Shown: piece by piece, positions 1 to 7,600 of the stretch | Layout: every line of letters starts with the position of its first letter | Numbering within the stretch: position 1 is the stretch's first letter | The notes under the pieces: generated by a model | What the model was told of the DNA's origin: nothing | The model's input: only the letters and a program-made list of their open reading frames with translations | The model's database searches: none | NCBI GenBank assembly: GCA_013054445.1 | Contig: JAAMPI010001684.1 | Span: 1-11,406 of the forward strand | Source of the DNA: Cudoniella acicularis | Lineage: Eukaryota; Ascomycota; Leotiomycetes; Helotiales; Helotiaceae | Reading direction: 5' to 3' | DNA length: 11,406 nt | Made by a program: the position numbers and the translations under genes

Positions 1-26
1 TCTAATCAACTAATCAGAGGTCTACT

Positions 27-62
27 CTTATTCTAATCTAGATTATTAGATTAAATTAGAAT
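27..62. repeat. Left terminal palindromic repeat of the hAT relic
   Basis: Bases 31-40 (TTCTAATCTA) pair with 52-61 (TAAATTAGAA), 9 of 10 positions complementary, so the end itself is an imperfect palindrome. The outer 14 bases match the right end (1448-1461) in inverted orientation, as expected for a terminal inverted repeat. Composition is so AT-rich that simple-sequence similarity contributes. Confidence 0.45.
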
Positions 63-121
63 ATTAGTCTGACTATTAGTTATATAATAATCTTATATAA
101 GAAGGACACGGCGGAGTCCGA

Positions 122-159
122 ATAAGGTTTAGCGTAGGTGGCGTTCCGCTAAGCCTTAT
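122..159. repeat. 13-bp stem-loop in a GC-richer island
   Basis: Bases 122-134 (ATAAGGTTTAGCG) and 147-159 (CGCTAAGCCTTAT) form a 13-bp inverted repeat with one mismatch (a G-T pair as RNA) and a 12-base loop. It lies in a short GC-richer island (about 105-295) inside the AT-rich relic, which may be a nested insertion or a part less exposed to mutation. No RNA family is recognised. Confidence 0.4.
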
Positions 160-935
160 CCTTATTTTATAAGCGAGAGTCTCTAATTAGCTAATAAATC
201 CTTCTAGAAGGCGGAAGAAGGCTGTTCGGACTTCGGCGACTCCGGGTAGCGTCTCGGGTAACACGGCATAATACGGGCCAGGGTTCCCGAAACACCTAGC
301 TACCTTAACGATTCCTTTTATTAAAATTAAAGATAAAATATTAGAAATATTCTACTAAATTTAGATTGTGCTTTAAAATTAAGAATTAAAGGATATTAAA
401 GGAATAGTTAAGATAACTTTAAAATCTATTGATTTTAAATATATTAGGCTTGTTTTCCTTGATTATTTCTTTTCTTTATTACTTTAAAATTTAATAACAA
501 ATCAACTATTATTCCTTTCTAAACAAATTCGCCTATAAAAAAGTCTTCTTTTTACCTTTTATTATCAATTATATACGAAAAAAACTTCGATTACTATAAA
601 TATTAAGTAAAATAACTCGAATTATACTTTAGACCTACTTAAAGACTAATCCTTTTACTTTAAGTTTAAGCTCTTTAAAAAGGTTCTTGATTTACTAAAC
701 CATAACCCTAACGAGCTTAGATATATGACTATTTACTGCTTATTTACTAGCTATAAGTAAGTTTCTTTAATATTTTAAAGAATTTTTATTAATTTATTTA
801 TAATAAAAAATTCTTTAAATAAAAAGTTAATAACCCTATAAACAACTACCTTTTATACTACCGAACTTACTATAAATATTTATAAATATTTAATTTTTAT
901 TTTTTTATATTTATATACTAATTTATTAATAGATT

Positions 936-1235
936 CGATCCTTAGAATACTAGAAGGCTAATACTACTAGATTTCCTATATTAGCTTTACTTTCTAGGAG
1001 ATACTTAGGTATTCCTACTTCGTTAGCTAGTAGTAAGAGATTCTTTTCTTAAGGGGCTCTTATTATTTCTAAATTAAGAAATAGACTTAGTAAAGAGACT
1101 TTTAAGAAGATTATTTATCTTAAGAGTTAGGGGGTATTTATTAACGAAGAATATAAGAGAGAAATCAAGGAAAGTAAAGAAAAATCAGATGATTTAGGAG
1201 AAGATAATCAGTTTTATATTAAACTAAAAGAATAA
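936..1235 (+). pseudogene. hAT transposase C-terminal dimerisation domain, relic
   Basis: Reading from 936 in one frame gives S-L-E-Y-stop-K-A-N, then F-P-I-L-A-L-L-S-R-R-Y-L-G-I-P-T-S, then S-stop-G-A-L-I-I-S-K-L-R-N-R-L-S and K-E-T-F-K-K-I-I-Y-L-K-S-stop-G-V-F-I-N-E-E, ending at TAA 1233-1235. This is the conserved hAT C-terminal block (family pattern: E-W/Y-W-K, LARxxLxIPASS, SERxFSxxGxxIxxxRxxLS). The three internal stops are TAG 951-953, TAA 1050-1052 and TAG 1128-1130. TGG-to-TAG at the first and third and CAA/CAG-type to TAA at the second are single transitions of the RIP kind. The frame is otherwise unbroken for 100 codons. The gene cannot make a functional transposase. The rest of the transposase (DDE core) is not recognisable upstream. 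Confidence 0.75.
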
Positions 1236-1416
1236 TCATATACTTAGAGTCTATATATACTAATATATTAAATATCTTATTATTATAATTAAGGGTTGTT
1301 TAATAACTTATTAATATATACTTTAATTCTTAGTAAATATATTCTTCTCGCTTATTAAGATAATCTGACTAAGTCTGACTAGATAATCTAATCTAATCTA
1401 ATTTTTTTTAAAAAAC

Positions 1417-1461
1417 CTTATTCTAATTCTAATCTAAATTATTAGATTAGATTAGAATAAG
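1417..1461. repeat. Right terminal palindrome of the hAT relic
   Basis: A 45-base near-perfect palindrome. The arm 1417-1436 pairs with 1443-1461, interrupted only by one extra base in the left arm, around a short ATTA centre. Its outer 14 bases are the inverse of 27-40. Just upstream (1362-1381) the words CTGACTAAGTCTGACTAG repeat a motif also found once near the left end (66-74), there in direct rather than inverted orientation. Confidence 0.5.
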
Positions 1462-2358
1462 AATCTAATATTCTAGATTTTCTTTTAATATACTGATTGT
1501 GATTATAGAAATACAGAAAATCTTAAATTCTAGTAGGATAGGTTAGTGTCTAGAAGGCTTTGGATTCATAAAGAGATTAGAATTTATTAGACAGGAGATA
1601 AATAGTAAAAACTCGAAGCTCTTATAATATAACTTCTAAGAAGTCCTATTTGTGACTATAGAGGTACTAAGAGTAAACCTACTTGTTTAATTGTAAAGCA
1701 CAAAACGGAGGGTGAGCAACTATGAACCTAGTGAGGGTAAATTTCAATCGCCCTAGCGCCGGGGAGATGGTAGTGTTGTGTGTAATCGGGCATTGTAATG
1801 AATAGTGAAGGGCAGCCGATTGTGAGAGCTGGAGTGAGCTACAGATGCATCAATGTTTGTTGTAGACCACTAGATTGCTGTAGTACGGGGGACACTCGCT
1901 AAGCCTCAGCGTGCGACACGCTATAAATTAGCATGTCCTACATACGAGCTCCCTATAACATTTTACTACTACAATAATATCAACGCTACGATAATACTCC
2001 GTACTAGTAATTTGAAAAGAAAGTGGCAGCTTCTTTGTCACCCTTGACATAGGAGCATTGAAATGTGTAAAAGTAGTAAAATAATAGATTTTGTAAACAT
2101 ACTCCGTCATATGAATCGTGATAGGGATGTTAATATGTTAGGCGAGCGTGAAAGGGGGGGGCGATGAGATGATTTGCTAAAGGAAAACGAGTATTTCGCT
2201 TCTATAGAAATTTTTAGAGAATAAAAAATATACCCCTAGCATAGAAGAGTTGAATACCGAATTAATGTTTAAGGTTATGATTCTTAGCATGCACTCTTAG
2301 TTTTCGCGATAGGGGCTAATCTGCGTAGCCTCCCTCTAGTATCAACAGCCTTCTTTAA
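1462..2358. other. Intergenic, no gene recognised
   Basis: No coding frame with protein-like content on either strand; the longest ATG frame (about 60 codons, minus strand, 1928-2110) has no recognisable features. A 10-bp inverted pair is present: ATTTTACTAC at 1960-1969 and its reverse complement at 2073-2082, with the 9-mer ATACTCCGT occurring on both sides (near 1993 and 2099). A run of eight G lies at 2154-2161. Composition rises from AT-rich next to the transposon relic towards ordinary genomic composition. It may be older transposon debris, but nothing identifies it. Confidence 0.4.
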
Positions 2359-2582
2359 ACAGACCTGGGCGAGGGTAATTCGGGCTGAACCCGACTCGGA
2401 AGAGGTGCAACGGGCGGGTTACCTACGAATATGGGTACATGCAAAATACCCGGGTTCTACCGGGGTATTCTTAGGTTTCCAGGTAGTACAGGGGTCAGTA
2501 CCCGAAATGATTTCGCTGGGTAATACCCGCGCCTTGTTCACCAGGTACCCACGGGTGTACCAGTATTTGCGCCTAGGTCTGT
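2359..2582. mobile_element. MITE-like element with 13-bp TIRs
   Basis: The left end 2359-2371 reads ACAGACCTGGGCG. The reverse complement of 2570-2582 reads ACAGACCTAGGCG, 12 of 13 identical. The 224-bp interior is GC-rich compared with its surroundings and is packed with short inverted words: GGGTA at 2373, 2433, 2463 and 2518, and TACCC at 2447, 2499, 2524 and 2546, forming hairpins such as AATACCC...GGGTATT at about 2445-2469. Short, non-coding, terminal inverted repeats and subterminal inverted words suit a miniature inverted-repeat element, and CAGRCCTGGGC-like ends with GGGTA subterminal words resemble hAT-type MITEs (inference). Flanking 8-mers do not give a clean target duplication; at best 5 of 8 match. 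The 62-codon frame inside it (2405-2593) is a by-product of composition. Confidence 0.6.
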
Positions 2583-2689
2583 GTCAAAAATAATTCTCAT
2601 CCGGTATTGTAGGAGGTCTGCTGCTACCGGTTTCTAACCACTTCTGTGAATCTACCAAAAAATTATCAAAATTTATCCGATAACGTTAA

Positions 2690-3049
2690 GGACTAGAAAT
2701 CGTACCCGACGCACCAAATTTCCCTGGCTTTTACAAAGCTATTCAGCGCAGTGTTACTTCACAGGGTTTAGCGGGTTATACACTTCTTAAGGCCAAGTCT
2801 GGCGAGTTCGGGCATCGGAATTTCCAAAGTATTTACGTCCACGACGTTACCACACCGCAATGGGCATCAGGGATAGAACAGGAGGGTGTGGGAGGGAAGG
2901 GACGAGCGAATTATAATGTTTTGACTGTAAAGATTCGGAGGTTGCCAAGTGACCCCGATTTTATTTCGAACATGCAATCCTTCCAGCTGAAAAATTGGCC
3001 ATTGATGGCAAACGCCACAATGGCCCCCATTCGATTATTCGACCAGTAA
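2690..3049 (+). other. Open frame without a start codon; possible terminal exon or gene remnant
   Basis: After a TAA at 2687-2689 the frame stays open for 119 codons to TAA 3047-3049. It begins G-L-E-I-V-P-D-A-P-N-F-P-G-F-Y and ends M-A-P-I-R-L-F-D-Q. The only methionines lie late in the frame, so it cannot be a complete ORF. Residue use is protein-like (balanced charged and aromatic residues, no low complexity). Two AG dinucleotides (2690 and 2696) near its start follow AT-rich sequence and could be splice acceptors, which would make it the last exon of a gene whose 5' part lies upstream and may have been disrupted by the adjacent MITE-like insertion. I do not recognise the family. A chance open frame of this length is possible, so confidence is low. 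Confidence 0.3.
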
Positions 3050-3327
3050 GCTTGAATTTTACATATTAAAATTTTCGAAAATAGAAATCCAATATATCAA
3101 AAACGTTGCAACGCCGACAAAACCGTTGTTGATGCATGAAGCCTCGCCGCGACTGCGAATCTCAACCGCGCTTGTGTTACAACGCCCTTGTGTTACATGT
3201 GGGGAAAGAGAAAGAGGCAACAGCTTCTCATTTATTTTAAACTCTCCTATACTTTTCAGTCCTTGTTACTCCTCACTTCATTCTATCGTCGCCTTCTCTT
3301 CTTCTCCCAAGCCAACAAATCACCAAA

Positions 3328-4080
3328 ATGCGTTTTCCAGCAATCCGCGTCGTTTCCCTCGGTTTCCTCCTCCACCTCTCAATAGCACAGGACAGCCAAG
3401 CCACAGATAATCCTCTTACAGTCCCAGCCTGCTCCACGCTGTTTTCAATAGTAACATCCTGCGCGTTTAAGTTAGCGGACGCGAACACAGTTACAGCTTC
3501 AGTCTTCAGCTGTCTTTGCTTCGACAATTCAGGCAACTACATACCAACAGTATACGATAATGCAGTTGCGGGGTGTTCCAGTCAATATTCTACTGATGAT
3601 TTTGGCTTTTGGTTGCCTGGAATCTGTACCGATACGAATTATGCGACCAATACGGCTGCTGCAATTACAACTACAGCAGGCGGGTCTCCCACTGCTGTGG
3701 TAGGAATTACTAGTAATCCCACTGGGACTGCTAGTGGAGGCGTAAGTAATGAATGCCTTTCGGAGAAAGAGTTATTGCTGATGAGAATAGGCGGGAGTTT
3801 CTTCGAGTCCGACGGCGACTCCGGGCGGCTTGATAAGTACTACAACTTCGAAACCCACAGCGATTACTCCTGCTCCAACTGGTACAAGCGCTGGAGCTGT
3901 TGGAGGTGTATCGAGTACTATCTCGAAGGCAGACGGGATGAAGATAGGGTATATGTCCGGTGATGGATCGTTTTGGGTGAGTCCATGGAAATGTGAAGTG
4001 TTTCGTTAGAAGACAACGAATACTAATTTGTTCTCTAGTCGATCTTCGGTTCGATCTTGGGTGCTATTTTGATGCTTTGA
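3328..4080 (+). CDS. Secreted, GPI-anchored, six-cysteine surface protein (3 exons)
   Basis: Proposed exons 3328-3741, 3791-3976 and 4039-4080, giving 213 residues. Intron 1 (3742-3790, 49 bp) starts GTAAGT, has a CTGAT branch point and ends ATAG. Intron 2 (3977-4038, 62 bp) starts GTGAGT, has TACTAAT and ends CTCTAG. Both are phase 0. Residues 1-20 form a signal peptide. The mature part has six cysteines (C35, C45, C62, C64, C83, C100) with a C-L-C pair, then a Ser/Thr/Pro/Ala/Gly-rich stalk (about 107-180). The end is a short hydrophobic tail (S-I-F-G-S-I-L-G-A-I-L-M-L) after a Gly-Asp-Gly-Ser stretch, typical of GPI attachment. Reading without splicing destroys the stalk and loses the tail, which supports the introns. 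It resembles small fungal cell-surface proteins but has six, not the eight cysteines of CFEM. Function is unknown; a role at the wall or host surface is inferred. The leader is pyrimidine-rich (about 3240-3310), and the start context CACCAAAATG is good. Confidence 0.85.
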
Positions 4081-4086
4081 ACTTAG

Positions 4087-4323
4087 CTGGGTGAAGCAGC
4101 AAATTGCTCCGGCTCCTTTTATTTTCAGAAAAGCAATGGCTACTACAGGCATAGAACTTACATTTTAGGAAGAGCCCGTACTGTATTCTGGGGAGACACC
4201 TCTATTTACCGTCTTATTGTTAGGGAGAGCCATATTCATAAACATGTCATGGATAATGAAGCCTATGAAAAGTTTAAGAATGAGAGAGACGATGTTGACG
4301 CAGGAAGGTTTGCCTTGGGATAG
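4087..4323 (+). other. Uncertain open frame in the 3' intergenic region
   Basis: Between TAG 4084-4086 and TAG 4321-4323 one frame is open for 78 codons and reads like protein (for example G-R-A-R-T-V-F-W-G-D-T-S-I-Y-R-L and N-E-A-Y-E-K-F-K-N-E-R). A good acceptor-like site (TTTTATTTTCAG) ends at 4128. An overlapping frame, open from 4169 to 4681 apart from one TAG at 4457-4459, also reads plausibly, so a frameshifted gene fragment is conceivable. No start codon suits it, the 3' untranslated region of the secreted-protein gene should occupy part of it, and no family is recognised. It may be chance. Confidence 0.2.
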
Positions 4324-4668
4324 AAGCTCAAATGTCGAAGAGGACAGCAATTTTTCCGGTTATGTTTCCCTACCAAGTAAAGATGGTTTGGGGTTCTTGA
4401 ATTATTCACTTCCATTCGACGATTTCGTGATAGGATTCTTCTTTTTTGGAGACACATAGTTGGCCAGCATTAAAACCGTAATTTCCGTAAGACCCGATGT
4501 GCCCTGGTGTTGTTTGTGTATGTCAAAAATAGAAATGAGAGTAGAATGGTACCAACTCATCCTTGTATGTCCACAGCCTGATGATAAATATATGAATTTT
4601 GCAAGCCGGTATTCGCGTTTTATGTTAGAGCCACAGGCCAATAGATATATCTCGTCCTCGACAACGAC
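4324..4668. other. Convergent 3' intergenic region, no gene supported
   Basis: This stretch lies between the ends of the secreted-protein gene and the receptor gene, which are transcribed towards each other. It probably holds the 3' untranslated regions and polyadenylation sites. Short open frames of 60-80 codons occur on both strands, but they overlap one another, mostly lack ATG starts, and none shows family features. Confidence 0.4.
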
Positions 4669-7600
4669 TCAAGAATGCTGAGTGATATTCCCAACCTCCG
4701 TTGTCTCTCCCCCGTCTTCAAGTTCGATGACTTTAAAATTCTCTTCGTTGTACTTGCGTGAGAGGCTCGTCAGGAACTCTTCAAACGTCTCACCTTCTGC
4801 ATTCACCGCACCCTGGCGCAAGTGTCCCCATCCCTCACTAGGAAATTGAAGAAAGCTATGTCCCACACAATGCGGTACCTTGTCTTTATCCGCACTGCCA
4901 AGCTCCTTGCAGCTCTCACAAAGCACAATCCACTTATATGATGAACACGTTCTGCAGTTGTAGAAGTAACCATATTCCTTGTCACACTTAACGCACCCGA
5001 ATTTCGGCCAATAAATCGTGTTAACATTGGAGAACGGCGAGATTCTATGTTCAAGCATCACCTGCGCCGAGACTTCGTCACCGAGTTCTTGGAGTATGAG
5101 GGCTGCGCCGTAGCAGAGCTTGGTGCGAATGTAGTCATCGCCGTCGAGCATTGCTTTCAGGCGTTTTCGGAAATAGCTCAGAACGACATCTCGCTGGACT
5201 GAAATTGCTGGCTCAGTATTCCCTTGCCCTGTCTCGCTGAGTCGATGGTCCTCAAATAAAAACGGCAGTTGGCTCCGTGATGTCCTTCCTACGCAATCCG
5301 GGATGTCTAAGTCCGTAACTAGGACTAGCCGATCCACGAGAGCTTTAATTCCTTTGAATATAGCGTTTGATAATGGAGTCCCGGCCATCCCACAAATGTT
5401 GGGATCCGCCCCCATGTCAAGAAGGGTAAAGGAAGCCGTGCAGGTGCTGCGATTTGCGGCCTCATACAGCGGCGTTGCTCCTATATTATCGGAAGCGTTG
5501 ATGTCCAGCCCCCAAAGCACTAGCTCTTTGATCGGTGCTACTTTCGGAAACTTACTAGCAAAGTGAAGAGCGGTACTCCCGTATCTGTCTTTCGCATGGA
5601 TGTCAACCCCCAGCTCGATGAGTCGGGTGATCACCTCAAGCTTGCCACTGGAGCACGCTAAATGCAGCACAGTCTGGCCATCATTGTCGACCGAGTGTGG
5701 ACTTGCTCCGACGTCGATAAGAATATCACAAGCTCCTTTGTGGCCCTTAATTGCGGCGTAATGAAGAGGAGTTCTGCCGAGGTTGTCCTTGGAGTCAATG
5801 GCAACGCCCTGTTGTAGAATGACCTTGAGATATTCCTCCTGTCCATCTAGTGCAAGAAAGTGAATAAAACCCCTATTCTTCGAGTCCGTGGTTCGGAACG
5901 ACAGGCGATTGGCTTCAAGGCTTCGCCGCAAAATACCCCGCCAAGTCCACTTTGTATCATCCCAGATGAACATCCAATTAATCAGATATCTATAAGTGTG
6001 ACCTTCGTCTTGATACGGAATATCCTTTCCGAATGCGTAGTAAACGAAAGGCCACATCAGATAGAGCATGTAGAACTTGGGAAGACAGAACCTCTCATCG
6101 GCATCCAACAACCTAAATATTGCGGGAAGATTGGCCGCCTTTTTGTTTGAGGATTCGCCTTCAAGGAAGTAATCGTAATCAGTGTCCCGCATAAATTTGG
6201 TGAATCTCTCCCAGAGTTTGACAGGAGGTGTCCATCGCCAGGGGTCGAAGTTGGGCCGCCTAACCAAGCGGCGAAGCAGATCAAATTCCCAGTAAATCGC
6301 CAAGTAGAACCAGGGGGGATCAGACGCTTCACCATATTCACAGTTTGGGTCTAACTCACTTTGCGATAGCAATAGCGACATGATCTCTCCGTAATGTGCC
6401 TTGCGCCATACCCTTTGGGAGGCCAGAGAAAATGGCTTGCCCCTGTTGATGTCCATGTCGAAACCGGACGAAAGCAGAATCTGAACACATTGCACCTGGC
6501 CACGGTAAACGGCGTACCACAGCACCGTATGCTGTTCCTTATCAAGGCAATGGACGTCGATGTGCGGCTGTGCAAGTAGCACCTGTAGAATATCGGTGTG
6601 CCCACAAGCTGCAGCAAGCATCAATGGCGTTGCATCTCCAATGTCTGTCGTATTGATGGTGAGATCCTTTCTTAGATGCTCCTCCATAAGATAGTTCAGC
6701 CCATAGACTGCCGCGACATGAAGGACAGAGGAACCAACATTGACGTATTGGGCTTCGAGCTCGTCAGTTGTCTTTTTCGTCGTGACATCGATGTCTAATA
6801 GCGTTGCCCAGGCTTGGAACACGCGTCGTCTGGAGCAGAATAGCTGCACTTCTTGTTGCGTTTTCAGCAAAACACTGGCGCTGGCATGGATGCCCTAATG
6901 GCGGGTGGCATAGGTCAGAAATGGAGCTTCGCGATGGGCGACCGGTAGGGACTGCAAGCACTGATCAAGTACACTCTGATATATGACCATATATGAGAGG
7001 CATGAGAGGGTGAGTTCGTCGTCGGCGTTAGAGAAAAGCTTGGAGTGGTGCTCTTGAAGGTATTCGTTGACGGAGAAGTGGACTAGCCGGATAATGGACG
7101 TTTCCTTGTCAATAACAGCAAGACCGAAGCAGCAGTGAACGAAGAAATAGGGGTCAGTCAGATCCTCCATACGCATCTCCTCCGGCTTTATGGCAATGGC
7201 GTGCCGCAGCTCGCTGACCTTGAGCGGTCTCTTTGCGTGCGAGAGCCATAGCAGCACTTTCATAGCGAGCGTTGCCTGGGCCCTGCTTTGGGGATGTTGT
7301 GATTTGATGCGCTCTACTGTGAATCCAATGTTTTCAGCCAGTCCTGTCGGAAGGACTTTTAGTGCTTCGATCACTTGACCTCTATTTGTTTGCCCCAGGA
7401 TGGCGTTAATCTGCATGGATGGCAGCAGGAACCTGTACCATGTTACTTAGTTCCTTACGTGTGCGCGCGATGGTTCGAAAAGCAAGGGTAGAGGCCTACA
7501 TTCCCTGAGATTTTGACACTACTGACTTGATTATCTCTTCCCGGAGTTCGGCATCTATGATCTTGGAAGCCGTTGGAGATCGGGCAATCTCATTGAGAAG

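Larger units (their letters stand above)
27..1461. mobile_element. Decayed hAT-family DNA transposon (RIP-like, AT-rich)
   Basis: An extremely AT-rich block bounded by matching ends. Bases 27-40 read CTTATTCTAATCTA and the reverse complement of 1448-1461 is the same 14 bases. Inside, on the + strand, the C-terminal part of a hAT transposase can be read through stop codons (see 936-1235). At about 1.4 kb it is shorter than a full hAT element, so it is internally deleted or its 5' coding part has decayed beyond recognition. I found no matching 8-bp target duplication next to the proposed ends (19-26 versus 1462-1469), so the boundaries are tentative. The AT bias and the nature of the stops fit fungal RIP, which is an inference. 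Confidence 0.6.

Noticed and set aside
1780..1940. Possible LTR fragment with a TATA-like CTATAAATT at about 1920
   Set aside because: No paired copy, primer-binding site or integrase/reverse-transcriptase remains were found nearby.
3126..3410. 94-codon + strand frame overlapping the start of the secreted-protein gene
   Set aside because: It begins with TTG, covers the pyrimidine-rich leader and the signal-peptide codons in another frame, and has no family features.
234..3825. Identical 13-mer CGGCGACTCCGGG at 234-246 and 3813-3825
   Set aside because: About one such 13-base match is expected by chance in 11 kb; the flanks do not align.
5303..6579. Several 60-96 codon + strand frames opposite the ankyrin exon
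   Set aside because: They are antisense shadows of the long, motif-rich minus-strand exon.
6890..6935. A small intron that would remove the TAG in the receptor gene
   Set aside because: The only GT upstream (GTCGCC) with TTAG as acceptor would be about 36 bp, with a poor donor and no branch point, and would delete the conserved P-F-L-x-Y-A segment.
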